IMG/VR virus record: IMGVR_UViG_3300030419_005383
Coordinates: 1 to 64,000 of that record
Length of the DNA: 64,000 nucleotides
Direction: 5' to 3' (one strand)
DNA from: a virus
Under the pieces are notes generated by a model, which saw nothing but the letters and a program-made list of their open reading frames with translations, made no database searches and was not told the DNA's origin. Both the position numbers and the translations under genes were made by a program. Positions 28,640 through 38,200 of the stretch are shown one piece after another. Numbering within the stretch: position 1 is the first letter of the stretch; the number at the start of each line of letters is the position of its first letter.

Positions 28640-28861
28640 CTACTTGGTCTCAGGAGTTGCTTCAACTTTCTTGATCGGTTCGGACACGACAACTGCTGCC
28701 GTGTCTTCCACCGACTTCATCTCTTCGACCCGTGCCAGGATCTCAGAGAGCTTTTCGTTCATCTCCAGGGCCTGTTCCACAACTGTTTCTGTCTGAACTT
28801 GTGCCGGTTCAGGTGCCGGCTCATCAGCGAAAGCCAAAGTAACAAGAACAACAAGTTTCAT
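28640..28861 (-). CDS. Short exported protein, 73 residues
   Basis: ATG after AGAGGTCATC. MKLVVLVTLAFADE is a signal peptide with a likely AFA/DE cleavage; the mature 60 residues are Pro/Glu-rich then a helix (NEKLSEILARVEEM). It sits in the lysis gene block, so an outer-membrane-side spanin-like role is possible, but no lipobox is present. Confidence 0.5.
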   Translation of the reverse strand: MKLVVLVTLAFADEPAPEPAQVQTETVVEQALEMNEKLSEILARVEEMKSVEDTAAVVVSEPIKKVEATPETK

Positions 28862-28869
28862 GATGACCT

Positions 28870-29067
28870 CTATTGTGGTGTGCGCGGGGCAATGTTGTCG
28901 AGTATCTCCAGAATAGCACTGGTCTGCGTATTGGCCTGTTCCATCTGGATTCGGATCTGTGCCAATTCGACTTTGACCTCAACCACAAACGTGGCAAGAC
29001 CAATCAAAGCCGCAGTCAACAGTCCCGTTAGCACTTTGTGGATTGCTTCCCAGGTGTTTCCGTTCAT
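28870..29067 (-). CDS. Small membrane protein, 65 residues, holin-like
   Basis: Starts in ATGA overlap. One clear membrane helix, LLTAALIGLATFVV, then a charged amphipathic helix. Size, single helix and position after the endolysin fit a class III-like holin or an antiholin. No defined family. Confidence 0.5.
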   Translation of the reverse strand: MNGNTWEAIHKVLTGLLTAALIGLATFVVEVKVELAQIRIQMEQANTQTSAILEILDNIAPRTPQ

Positions 29068-29456
29068 TTCCCACTCCCCTTTTGTTGTCGGGCTAACTCT
29101 TTCATCTTCGCTTCCTGGTAGTGGGATCTCATTTCACCAAGACCTGTTTCCATCATTTGATGTAGCTCAGATAATCTTGTAAGCACTGATTCTCTCACGT
29201 CTTCATTCCGATCTTGGTATTCGCGCACTACGCTGTCGTACCGCTCCCTCAACGATTCTTCACGAGCCTCGTATTTCGCGGCCAATTCAGACAGCTTTTC
29301 CTCGAATCGGGTTTGCATTGCATCAGAACGCTCTGATGATGCCTTTTGTTCTTCATGCTGCCGTTTGGTCATTGAGAGATGCTGCCAGACCATAAAAGCA
29401 GCAAATAATCCAAGCGCCCCATAATCTAATAGCGTGTTCAGTAGTGCATCAGTCAT
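29064..29456 (-). CDS. Membrane-anchored coiled-coil protein, BhlA/holin-like
   Basis: 130 residues from the ATG of an ATGA overlap; a longer frame upstream is a shadow. The N-terminus YGALGLFAAFMVWQHLSM is one membrane helix, and the rest is a long charged coiled coil. Short proteins with this plan include BhlA-type holins of Bacillus phages and i-spanins. In this lysis block either is possible. Confidence 0.52.
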   Translation of the reverse strand: MTDALLNTLLDYGALGLFAAFMVWQHLSMTKRQHEEQKASSERSDAMQTRFEEKLSELAAKYEAREESLRERYDSVVREYQDRNEDVRESVLTRLSELHQMMETGLGEMRSHYQEAKMKELARQQKGSGK

Positions 29457-29869
29457 TGTTGCCCCCCGGCCACTTGAGCAAGCGCCCACCCAGTTCCAAT
29501 ACAGACTACTACCCCACCGACAAGGCCCATGGCAACGTGAACACCGGGGCGTTGCACAATTGGTTCAGCCCGCTCAGCATCCAACATTTGTTGTAGCTGC
29601 GCCGACTTCCACTCAGCCATTTCTACGGACAATTCGAGTTCAGCAGTATCAATGCGGTATCTCGCTTCCAGATGTTCCGCCCACTTCTCAGTGGCGTACA
29701 AATCCGCAGCGACGGACAAAGGAAGCGCCACAGCAGCGCAATCAGTAGCGTCGCGTAACCCTGGGGTCACACTGAAAGCCTCTGGACACTCCCCAGGGAC
29801 AGGTTGCGGTGGTTCTGGCCTTGCCGGAGGCTCGATGGCAAGAGCCGTACTGAACAGCAACCAAATCAT
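29453..29869 (-). CDS. Exported or membrane protein of the lysis block, 138 residues
   Basis: TAATG overlap start. MIWLLFSTALAIEPP is a signal peptide; then CPEAFSVTPG ... DCAAVALPLSVAADLYA, a cysteine pair likely disulphide-bonded; a coiled helix; and a C-terminal membrane helix GLVGGVVVCIGTGWALA. The combination of cysteines, periplasmic helix and membrane end resembles spanin-type proteins, but this is structural analogy only. Similar unnamed genes occur in other phage lysis regions. Confidence 0.5.
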   Translation of the reverse strand: MIWLLFSTALAIEPPARPEPPQPVPGECPEAFSVTPGLRDATDCAAVALPLSVAADLYATEKWAEHLEARYRIDTAELELSVEMAEWKSAQLQQMLDAERAEPIVQRPGVHVAMGLVGGVVVCIGTGWALAQVAGGQQ

Positions 29870-30144
29870 TATCGTTTCCGCTTATTGATCATGTCGGCGA
29901 GCGCATCGGCATCGCCGCTTTCGATCACTTCACGAACCTCTTCTTGCTCAGCTTCAGCCTGGCGATCAATCTCAACACGCGCCACTGCAATCGCTTCATC
30001 TGGTGCAGGGGGTGGGTCAATCGACGTTTGCGTTGGCTTCTCTAACCCACGCAGAAACCACATCTTAGCAATGATACCTGCCAGACCGGCGCCGAGAACG
30101 CCGATCAGGACGGTAAATATATGCGTTGAGATGTCTTCGATCAT
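29869..30144 (-). CDS. Small membrane protein, 91 residues
   Basis: ATGA overlap start. Membrane helix near the N-terminus (FTVLIGVLGAGLAGIIA), then a proline-rich linker and an acidic helix, ending MINKRKR. Candidate holin or Rz-like protein. Confidence 0.5.
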   Translation of the reverse strand: MIEDISTHIFTVLIGVLGAGLAGIIAKMWFLRGLEKPTQTSIDPPPAPDEAIAVARVEIDRQAEAEQEEVREVIESGDADALADMINKRKR

Positions 30145-30383
30145 TCGTCCGTGGCTTTGAGCACCAGATCGACAATCACATCAATGATGATGCCGAGAAT
30201 CAAACTCTCTTGGCGCTCGCTGAGGAACGGAATGTCGAGCTTGGCGTTCACCGTATCGACAACCCATTCACGTTTTTCGGCTCCTGAGCCGGCTTCAGGA
30301 AACAGAACCTCAGCCATTTGGATGGCTCTGGTCAGGACCTTGCCGAGATCAGATGGACTCACGCGACGCTTCTTTCTACCCAT
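30141..30383 (-). CDS. Small amphipathic protein, 80 residues
   Basis: ATG after AAGGGGTAAACC. Basic N-terminus (MGRKKRRVSPSD), then hydrophobic stretch ESLILGIIIDVIVDLVLKA near the C-terminus. It could be membrane-inserted; directly follows the endolysin gene, which places it in the lysis block. Confidence 0.5.
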   Translation of the reverse strand: MGRKKRRVSPSDLGKVLTRAIQMAEVLFPEAGSGAEKREWVVDTVNAKLDIPFLSERQESLILGIIIDVIVDLVLKATDE

Positions 30384-30386
30384 GGT

Positions 30387-31226
30387 TTACCCCTTGAGTT
30401 TTTTGTACACAGCCCAGCAGACGAAGGTAGACCACATTCCGTCTTCGACCAAGCCGTTATCTTGTTGGAACTTTTCAAGTGCAGCCTGCGATAGGCGCCC
30501 CCAGTCGCCGTCAGCTCCGTAGCTGCCCAGGTCGTAACCAAGCGCCATCAGCACCCGCTGACGCTGCTCAGCCGAGCGGAATGGTGTCCACACGTCTGGA
30601 ATGCCTGGGTCGTCGTAGATGCCTCTCAGGACCTCCGCAAACGGGAACCCGATGACATCGAGCTTCCTGGCGGGGCAGATGTCGTGATGACCATGATGGT
30701 GCTCAGGACGGATGTGCGGGAACCGTTCAATGATTTCCTGGCCGACGCCGATCATCATTGTGATCTGCTCATCAGTCCACGGCTGAATTTCCATTTCGCT
30801 ACGACCGCGATGGTCCAGCACCTTAATCCAATCGTGAGCAGCAGGTACACCCTTACGTGCGTAGCCGATGTTCACGGTTTCAATCCCGATGGTCGTGCGG
30901 GCGCCACTCCAAGACGAGCTACTGCGCTTGCCGTCAAACCGGAGGGTTTGGCCCTTACCTGCATGCCAGGAACGATTCTCAAGCGTCACGTAGCGATGCA
31001 CACCCTCTTTGTACGAGCGACCCACGCCATAGTGCGCAGATGCCGAACCCTTACGCAGGGCGTTGGCGCCACCCAGAATACGTGTGCAGGTCTTCAGGTC
31101 CCAGGTTGCCGTCCAGTGCCAGGTCACACCGTGAGGTTTCCCGCCAGTGGCGTTTGGCCAACCAGCCGAGACAGCGTGACCCCGCTTGACCGGAATCAGG
31201 TACTCATCGCTGATCTCGAATGCCAT
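30387..31226 (-). CDS. Endolysin: N-acetylmuramoyl-L-alanine amidase with peptidoglycan-binding domain
   Basis: 279 residues. Amidase_2-type zinc enzyme: H37 in WHWTAT, SWHAGKG (88), GIE (E116) and HHDICPARK (180-188) supply the zinc ligands and catalytic residues. It cuts the bond between muramic acid and the stem peptide. Residues about 215-270 (LMALGYDLGSYGADGDWG, LEKFQQDNGLVEDG) match a PG_binding_1 domain. No signal peptide, so release needs a holin, and several membrane proteins follow. TGATG overlap with the preceding gene. Confidence 0.88.
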   Translation of the reverse strand: MAFEISDEYLIPVKRGHAVSAGWPNATGGKPHGVTWHWTATWDLKTCTRILGGANALRKGSASAHYGVGRSYKEGVHRYVTLENRSWHAGKGQTLRFDGKRSSSSWSGARTTIGIETVNIGYARKGVPAAHDWIKVLDHRGRSEMEIQPWTDEQITMMIGVGQEIIERFPHIRPEHHHGHHDICPARKLDVIGFPFAEVLRGIYDDPGIPDVWTPFRSAEQRQRVLMALGYDLGSYGADGDWGRLSQAALEKFQQDNGLVEDGMWSTFVCWAVYKKLKG

Positions 31227-31414
31227 CAGGACTTCCAGGCCGAGACAGCCTTCTGTGCGGCATCAGAACCCACGTAAACCGTGCAGATCAGGATGTAGTC
31301 TTCACCTGTGATGACACCAAACGGCACCATTGCGGTGCAGGTCAACCAACACAAGAGTCGTCGATATGACAGTCTCTGACTGCCGAATGCGGCATCTATC
31401 CACTTGGCAAGCAT
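31226..31414 (-). CDS. Small protein with membrane segment, 62 residues
   Basis: ATG after GGAGGCTAAG, inside the spacing of the preceding stop; the six-residue longer frame has no ribosome site. Basic N-terminus (FGSQRLSYRRLL) then hydrophobic CWLTCTAMVPFGVITG and a second hydrophobic patch. It immediately precedes the amidase and may belong to the lysis module, e.g. as holin. Confidence 0.5.
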   Translation of the reverse strand: MLAKWIDAAFGSQRLSYRRLLCWLTCTAMVPFGVITGEDYILICTVYVGSDAAQKAVSAWKS

Positions 31415-31415
31415 C

Positions 31416-31625
31416 TTAGCCTCCGTTGGCAATGTCTACAATTTGCTGGACGGTCAGTTGTTCAATGACAGTACCTGAGCCTGGGTAATGCACGCATGAC
31501 AAGTCTGGAGCCAAAACGCACAAGTCCGCATCATCTTCAGATTTGAATGCGTTGACTGTTTCACCATTCTCTGTGTAACGAACAATCGTCCGAGCTAAAA
31601 ATTCTTGGGCTTCTTCTTGTGTCAT
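31416..31625 (-). CDS. Small acidic protein, 69 residues
   Basis: The ATG overlaps the preceding stop as ATGA, starting MTQEEAQEFLART; the longer frame to 31832 is a shadow of the neighbour. Ends PGSGTVIEQLTVQQIVDIANGG. Tail helix may oligomerise. No family recognised. Confidence 0.55.
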   Translation of the reverse strand: MTQEEAQEFLARTIVRYTENGETVNAFKSEDDADLCVLAPDLSCVHYPGSGTVIEQLTVQQIVDIANGG

Positions 31626-32404
31626 GGGAACCACGTAGGCTGACGCCCCGAAAACGCGACGTGAAGTTTGAACGATATACTTTCTGTTCCCGCTGTACTT
31701 CCGCTTCGACCCAAAGCCAAAAAGAACGCAGGGGAAGAGTTCGTAAGCGACTGAGAAGTTGATGTTGCTCGCTTGGTATACTTCCAGGTCAATCCTGCTG
31801 CGGTTGTATTTGTCATTGCGTTGGCATGGCAACTTGACAGAATTTGTCCAGGCAGGACTTGGATCACACCTAAAACCCCGACAACACCGGCCTGTGCACC
31901 ACTGTCGCTACCCGTTCCATCACGGCCGATACCAACCCGTACCTCTGGGTTGTCTTCATTCGATCCATCATAGTGAAGCCCGCTTAAAGCGAATGAAGAA
32001 TCAGGCAGTCCTGCGGCATTTCCACAAACACCGCATGTGATGACAAGGTTGGAGTTACCTAATCCGCTATTGTCGGTAATCTCAAGGGCGGTCCACAATG
32101 TGTTGATATCACCGCATACCCAGCCATCGAAACCAAGTGCCGGGGTGAGATCCCAGCCATACAACACACCTTCGCCGGGCTTATTACACGCGGTTCCACC
32201 TTGTACATGTACAGTCCAAACACCTAAAGCGTCTTGACTTGCTCCACCTGCACCCGCATCCAATCGAGTTGTGACGCTGGTCTCAACATTCGACAACTTT
32301 GGTTGCCACCACTGCCCAGGCATACGAACTTTGTTGCCCATGATCGCGCTGCTACCATGTCGATTGACAATCGGCCCAGGAAGATTTGGTCGGCGACGGT
32401 TCAT
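31622..32404 (-). CDS. Lectin-like virion appendage protein, paralogue 1, 260 residues
   Basis: ATGA overlap start. Glycine/serine/threonine-rich, beta-rich throughout. It is a clear paralogue of the next gene upstream (32401): both share a basic N-terminus NRR/NRHP, 'YGWDL/YYWDL', 'GLPDSSFALSGLHYD/GLPSETLAMTGLHWD', 'VRVGI', a glycine-rich block followed by QAGV, and an end LALGR-AET-ISFK. Likely a concanavalin-like jelly roll of a tail or capsid fibre. Confidence 0.62.
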   Translation of the reverse strand: MNRRRPNLPGPIVNRHGSSAIMGNKVRMPGQWWQPKLSNVETSVTTRLDAGAGGASQDALGVWTVHVQGGTACNKPGEGVLYGWDLTPALGFDGWVCGDINTLWTALEITDNSGLGNSNLVITCGVCGNAAGLPDSSFALSGLHYDGSNEDNPEVRVGIGRDGTGSDSGAQAGVVGVLGVIQVLPGQILSSCHANAMTNTTAAGLTWKYTKRATSTSQSLTNSSPAFFLALGRSGSTAGTESISFKLHVAFSGRQPTWFP

Positions 32405-33171
32405 AACGGAAACCAGATGTCAGGTTGGGCAGAAACCATGGCGTGGAATTTAAATGAAATCGTTTCAGCCGCAGTACCTGTTGCAATACGACCCACTGCT
32501 AAGAACAGGACTGGATCATCACCACTGTCCCAGACAATAGCCGTCGCAGAAGACCGTTTCGTATATTTCCACGTCGGAGTGTTGGCCTGACAGGAATGCG
32601 TCTGAGCGCTCATGATGCGTCGGTTTGGTCCAACTTCGATCATCCCAATGTAGCCAATGACACCCGCTTGGGCAGCAGAGCCCGAACCCTCACCACCTGT
32701 GTCATGAATCCCAACACGAACATCCACGTTTGCGTGTGTGCTGTGGTCCCAGTGGAGCCCCGTCATTGCAAGTGTTTCGCTTGGGAGTCCTGAACCTGTC
32801 TCAGTTAGGCCTGTTGCAACATAGAGTTCAGGTACATTTCCCGAACTGAATGTTGTACCTGTAACCTCAACGCACGACCAAAAAGTGAATGGTCGATTAG
32901 GACGCATTCCTTTTGCATCTGCGGTATTCGGAAGATCCCAGTAGTAACAGATGCCATCCCCAATATCAGACGTTGAACCAGTATTGACGGTAAACGTCCA
33001 TGTGGCCCCGGATTGGCTGACACTTCCCAGCCCTGTTGTGCCTTTTACGTTTGCATTCGCAAGTTGGGGCGCAAACCACTCCATCTCTCCTGGTACGTTC
33101 GGACGGTTGAGGTGCGAACGACCCCAACGATCAGAAATAAGCCCAGGAACAGTTGGATGGCGGTTAGGCAT
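32401..33171 (-). CDS. Lectin-like virion appendage protein, paralogue 2, 256 residues
   Basis: TAATG overlap start. Tandem paralogue of 31622-32404 with the same order of conserved blocks (WTFTV, GICYYWDLP, GLHWDH, VRVGIHD, WKYTKRS, ISFKFHAM). Differences concentrate in loops, as in receptor-contacting jelly rolls. Host receptor binding is an inference. Confidence 0.62.
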   Translation of the reverse strand: MPNRHPTVPGLISDRWGRSHLNRPNVPGEMEWFAPQLANANVKGTTGLGSVSQSGATWTFTVNTGSTSDIGDGICYYWDLPNTADAKGMRPNRPFTFWSCVEVTGTTFSSGNVPELYVATGLTETGSGLPSETLAMTGLHWDHSTHANVDVRVGIHDTGGEGSGSAAQAGVIGYIGMIEVGPNRRIMSAQTHSCQANTPTWKYTKRSSATAIVWDSGDDPVLFLAVGRIATGTAAETISFKFHAMVSAQPDIWFPL

Positions 33172-33527
33172 TAAGCAGTGATCCTGTTCGCATAGCCGAA
33201 GAGCAGGATAACGTCTGCCGTGCCCGCAAATGCTTCTATAACTTTAGAATTATTAAGAATCAGACCAGGAATAATCAAAGACAGACCTGATTCAGCAGGA
33301 ATGGTTTGCTCGATATTTCCCTCATCCGCAGTTGCCGTTCCCCACTCCAGGGTCAGCTTCACAGCAGAAGTGCTTGTATTGGTCGCATAGAGCCAAATTT
33401 CATCAATATCAGAAGTGCCGGAAACGGCAGTATGGACAGCAGTTGCACCAGCAGTGTCTGTTCCAGAGACCTGATGCGCCAACCCATTACCACAGCCGGT
33501 AAGTACAATTTTACTCATAGTTGCCAT
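33171..33527 (-). CDS. Small beta-rich virion protein, 118 residues
   Basis: TAATG overlap start behind AGGTG; a second ATG at codon 4 lacks a ribosome site. Beta-rich with the scheme of the 121- and 124-residue proteins at 27.9-28.6 kb: a strand, 'EIWLYATNTSTSAVKLTLEWG', then IPAESG and a terminal strand pair (quoted segments shortened). Likely the same fold and a decoration or fibre role. Confidence 0.55.
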   Translation of the reverse strand: MATMSKIVLTGCGNGLAHQVSGTDTAGATAVHTAVSGTSDIDEIWLYATNTSTSAVKLTLEWGTATADEGNIEQTIPAESGLSLIIPGLILNNSKVIEAFAGTADVILLFGYANRITA

Positions 33528-34057
33528 TACGAAAACACCTGCATGTGAAGGATTGTGTTCATGTCATTAGCAGCAGCACCACCACCGCCAATGGATGAGT
33601 GGTCAGCAGACACGTCCATGAACTGAATAAGATACCAATTAGTTCCGTCAAACGTCCAGGTCGTTACATCACCGTTCGCGGTCGTGATGTCTGTCGAACC
33701 ACCCTTCAGGTTGGTGCCGGTTACATCGAAAACGACTGCGGCTGTGGAAATGACCGTGATGGTTTGACCAGCCACGCCGCCATCAAACATCGTCAGCGTC
33801 TGACCACTGGCGTGGGTCTTGAACAGGTTGCCAGTTGCTACAGATGGTGTCGTGTCGGATGAGCTAAACGTTACAAACGTCTCGCTGGGCCCAGAGAATG
33901 CAGCAGAGCCAGCGACATGGAGCGTACAGTCTGGGGTGGCTGTGCCAACGCCAAGACGGTCATTGGTCTCGTCAACAACAACTGTAGGGCTATCGACCTC
34001 AAGGTCGGTGAGGATCTGGGATCCTCCACTGCTGTTGAACGCACTGTAGAATCCCAT
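33527..34057 (-). CDS. Tail-fibre-like protein, 176 residues
   Basis: ATG after GGGAGAAGAA. The sequence TNDRLGVGTATPDCTLHVAG is the motif found at the start of many phage fibre domains and in peptidase-associated tail spikes (LGIGTTSP-TL-V). Downstream is a beta-rich domain (TFDGTNWYLIQFMD). Probably a virion fibre or spike element. Confidence 0.62.
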   Translation of the reverse strand: MGFYSAFNSSGGSQILTDLEVDSPTVVVDETNDRLGVGTATPDCTLHVAGSAAFSGPSETFVTFSSSDTTPSVATGNLFKTHASGQTLTMFDGGVAGQTITVISTAAVVFDVTGTNLKGGSTDITTANGDVTTWTFDGTNWYLIQFMDVSADHSSIGGGGAAANDMNTILHMQVFS

Positions 34058-34066
34058 TTCTTCTCC

Positions 34067-34501
34067 CTATGCTCCACCACCACTGCGCTTGTCTGCCCAA
34101 TGAAGACGTGCGCTCGCAATTTCTGGATTTCCCGTTGCGTCATCAACGAGAACCCAAAGGTAGCACTTTCCTGCCGTTGTTTGAGCCGTTGGCGCAGTCA
34201 CCAAAGCATCAAGGGCAATGGACACATGCTTCAAGTTGCTTGTGCTTCCCGATTGCAGTTTCTGACCAGTCGCCTCACCCGTCATCGGGTGATCTTTACC
34301 ACTGTCCCATGTCAGGAAACATGAGACAGTCGTGGCGCTGTTTGCGTTGGTCAAAGACAGATCAACATGCGACAAGTAGCACGCCTGCGGCATCGCCCGT
34401 GAACGAGCATCAACCGCTGCATCCTCATGAAGCAAAAGCCCGTTCCCGTAAGACGCAGTGATTTCGGTTGTCGCGTTGTCGTTGCAAATAAATCCCTGCA
34501 T
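34067..34501 (-). CDS. Small beta-rich virion protein, 144 residues
   Basis: ATG after AGGAGGTGTCCCA, an excellent ribosome site. Beta-strand pattern and length fit the family of short appendage proteins of this region (LSLTNANSATTVSCFLTW, YLWVLVDDATG). No family recognised. Confidence 0.58.
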   Translation of the reverse strand: MQGFICNDNATTEITASYGNGLLLHEDAAVDARSRAMPQACYLSHVDLSLTNANSATTVSCFLTWDSGKDHPMTGEATGQKLQSGSTSNLKHVSIALDALVTAPTAQTTAGKCYLWVLVDDATGNPEIASARLHWADKRSGGGA

Positions 34502-34531
34502 TGGGACACCTCCTGCGTCAGGGATTCAGAA

Positions 34532-35155
34532 TCAGGTAGACGGGTTGACGATGTCTACGATGAACATTTCCAACTCAACATCATTGTCGTTGTGGTTAGC
34601 AGACCACTGAGAGTCGATTGACAGCACTAGAGCAGCGGTTGTGTCAACGGCTGCGGTTCCAGAAATGCTCGTTGCAATTTGAGACTTAACTGCCTGATCA
34701 CTTGGCTGAGAGTATGTCCACATTGCGTAGCCAGTTGCTGTTGCTCCAACAGTTCTGAATTGAATGGCTCCGTCAATAACGCAAAAATCACCATCAGCTA
34801 CGGTTGCATCGTTCGTAGTCAAAAGCTGGTTGTTACTGGCAGGCGTTGTAGTGTTAGCCCCAAGACTCACAAAAATCTGCAATGCGTCAGTACCGTTTAC
34901 GTCTGAATTCCGCGTAACAGCGCGAACCCGAATCGTAGATCCTGCAACCAAAGTGTTGGCGGGGATCGTATACGTTCCGAGCATTGTGTGAACAGTCGTG
35001 TCGTATGTAGAGCCTTCCTTTGCGGCTTGGGCTGTAATCGCATGGGCTTGGCCACCGACGTACATCTTGGCGCCAGAGCCACGGCCATGATCAACAACCA
35101 AAGCCAAACCGTGTTCAAGGGCGCGACCGCCCATCAGTGCAGGAATCTTAGACAT
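34532..35155 (-). CDS. Beta-rich virion protein, 207 residues
   Basis: ATG after GGAGGCTGAAG; the seven-residue longer frame would need TTG. Begins MSKIPALMGGRALEHGLAL; then a long beta-strand domain (TIRVRAVTRNSD, QIFVSLG, AAVDTTAALVLSIDS) ending ELEMFIVDIVNPST. Such sequences fit trimeric appendage or head-fibre proteins. First of the small virion genes downstream of the giant gene, from which it is separated by 101 bases. Confidence 0.6.
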   Translation of the reverse strand: MSKIPALMGGRALEHGLALVVDHGRGSGAKMYVGGQAHAITAQAAKEGSTYDTTVHTMLGTYTIPANTLVAGSTIRVRAVTRNSDVNGTDALQIFVSLGANTTTPASNNQLLTTNDATVADGDFCVIDGAIQFRTVGATATGYAMWTYSQPSDQAVKSQIATSISGTAAVDTTAALVLSIDSQWSANHNDNDVELEMFIVDIVNPST

Positions 35156-35256
35156 CTTCAGCCTCCAGGGGCTCAACTAGGTGGACAGGTGATCAGCATA
35201 ACATGAGGCACAAGTCTGACAGAAAGTCTGATCAAAACTCAACCAAAAGCACAGCA

Positions 35257-38200
35257 TCATTCATCTATAGCAGATTCAGCTTGGCGTTTTTTCTCTACTG
35301 TTGCTTTAGACAAATCTCTCAGGGATGAGCGCAAGGCACGCTGAATCTTAGTTTCTTGCGTCTCTACAACATCAGGAACAATACCTATTACGCCCATTGC
35401 CTCGCCGGGAGAGAACGCGGCAGGGTCTTCACCAGCAACCAGCTCTGTACGAGGCACCATTGTTTCCGCGGCAACCGTACCGGGTTGTGCTTGTATGTAT
35501 GTTGACGTACCAGGCAGTCTCACTCGCCTGTGTCGGGGCAAATAATGTGAATCAATGTCATCGAGAAACCCTTCACGGTTTCCGAACTGACGAAATTGAT
35601 AGCCAACCTCCAGCATGGATTCAACGGCGCCCATGTTTGCGCGATCTAAGCGATCAAAAAGCGTCATCTCACGCCCTGCAAAAGGTAAAGGCGCCATATT
35701 TTTCCACATATGGAACAGCAGGGGACCAAGAGATCCGCCGGCTTTATAAGAGACAGTTTCTCCAGGCACCTTTTGATATTCAGGGTCACTTGGCCCCCAA
35801 ACTTCCGCACCAAACAACTCGTCAACGACGTACCCCCCACTGGGGCCATACCGGTCAAGATTGACGAACCAAGATGGGATAGTGCCTGAACGCCGAAGGC
35901 TTCGATTGAAGTAGAAGTTTTGTTCAGTAACAGTGACAATTGGAAGCATTAAAACAGGGTTCGTCATCGAGATAAACTCTCGAAGACCCTGATCACCTTG
36001 CTTGGTGCCATGGTAAGCAGCCGCATCGAAAAGGTTCAAGAAAGGCATCATTGCTGTAAAAGCGGGCAATTCAGGCGCATACCAGGCAACTTGCTTGTTT
36101 TTCATCCGGTTTAGAACCGACTTCATTGCAAACATGACCGGACGGCTTTCGAAGTAATGCTCTTCAACAAGGACAGGTTCTTCTTCAAGCCAGAGGTTCT
36201 TGCTGCCTTTGACCAGGCGCATCTGTGCCAGGATTCTGCCTGGGTTGGTCAACAACGTCTCGTAGAATAAATCCAGATTCTTGCGCTGGAAACTGTAAAA
36301 CATAAACACAATACGCATGAAGGATTTTTCGAATTCAGTCAGCGCCGAATAGTCCATGCCGATCTTGCGCGCCCTCGCCGCGGCTTGACTGGGAGACAGG
36401 CCGCGCTCTATTTCAGAAATCCAGACAGATACGCGGAAGATGTTGTCCATCGCGGTCGCGAATTCCAGAAGCGTTTCCTTCCAGGGTCGATAAACTTTCT
36501 TAATGAATCCGGTCGGTGACTTATACCACGGGGCCGTGTCCAGCTTGTCTCGCAGAATCTCATGGACCGCTCTCGCTGATTCAGCCTGAGGGAAGCTGCT
36601 TTTCAAACTGTGGGCAATAGCCATATTACCGAGACGATTTGCTGTATATACACGGTAATCTTTCGTGATTAGGGGGCGCGCGTTTGGCTTCCAGCCACCC
36701 TCTCCCCACATTCTGGAAACAACAGCACCGACCAAATTGGAGTTCTTGGTAACCAGGCTTGTCCCCATCCTGGCCATGGTCGGAACTGCCTGCGCTGTAA
36801 TTTTCCCCGCCTTTACCGCCCCAAGGCCTTGATGAACAGCCGCAGCAATTCCCATAAACGCGGCCATGTAGTACGGTAATTCAACCAGACCGGTCCCCGT
36901 TGTCATGTGCTGCTTCATTCTGGAGTGCGTCAACGGATTCAGCTCAAAAACGGTGTCAACGGCTTGAGCCAGTGTCAGCTTCGCCTTCTCGGTCGGGCCC
37001 AGGTCTTCTGGAATAAACTCAGGGCCAAGCTCTGTTCCTAACAGGCCCTTCTTGGTAGCCTTTAGGCGCCCCTTAGCGGCTATATCCTGCGCCTTACGTG
37101 ATTTTGCTCCCGTCCAGGCGTAGCCGATTTGAGACAGCCTATTGGTCATCTCTTCAATTTCTTTGATGGCGGCTTCCGGCAGTAAAGTAGTGCTCCCGTC
37201 AGGGAATGTGTGTTGTTGGAAACCTGATTTTGCGTACTTGATTCCCCATTTTTGAACATACTTATGCGCAACCGTGTAGGCCTCAAGATCATCATTGTTT
37301 ACGGTCAAGCGCCAGTCAGGTTGACGCGGTGGTTTTGGTCGCGGTGTTTGAAGCCTTCTTTTCTCAGGTTTTCTGATTGCTTGATAATTAAAGCTCATGA
37401 TCTGATTGATGTGGTGATGCACATTCTCAACGAATGCGATTCGATCAATCGACGTGTCAGGTGAGAAGCCGCGGTGTGAGGTCAGTTCTCGGACATCTCC
37501 CGTGTACCCGTACTTTGCCAGGTTGTGCGAAAGCACAGTCAAGATTTCCATGAACCGCATCCGCATGATCATTTCAAGAATCGCCGTTGCGGCGTCATAC
37601 TCATACCCGCTAACAATCAGGCCCTTTTCTTGAGCCAGATTGATCATCTCCATGAATCTGCCTTGATAGAAATTCTGATAAATGCTGATCAGCTCATACT
37701 CATCAAGGTTCTTCACAATGCTAAGATCATCGGCTCCAGACAAGGATATTGCCAGATTTTCGGCCCGAACCAATACTTGTTTTTTACGGCGAACAAGCCC
37801 ATTGTGAATCACCCGGATCGCATCTGACACCGCATATCTGTCATTGTCAGACAGTTCCACCAAGCGGTCAGGATTGGTTGGGTCAATGTAAGATCGAATA
37901 ATATCCAATGCTTGACGATCTTTTGGATGCAGCCCCCAGTATTCAGTCAAGTACCCCTGGATGTTGTCCAGCTTTCTAACCAACATCTGAAGATCGAAAC
38001 CTTCATCCAATTGATCAATTTTGATGTCAAGTTCTTCTTGGGTTTTGAACCTTAGATCTTCACGGCTGATAACTCCAGACAGATCTCTTTCCATTTCTAA
38101 AATCGGTTTCAGGTCAGAAAGGGCAACAGGTGCATTGAGGTGCTCAATCAAGTGGTCATACAACTCTTGGACTGTTCCTTCCTTGTTGCCTTTTCTCCAT

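Noticed and set aside
31626-31832. N-terminal extension of the 69-residue protein
   Set aside because: Antisense-like frame inside the lectin-like gene; the ATGA overlap gives a better start.
35156-35256. Promoter for the small virion genes after the giant gene
   Set aside because: CTGTCA and TATGCT are spaced 16 bases apart, but the -35 is poor and the spacer does not match the family.
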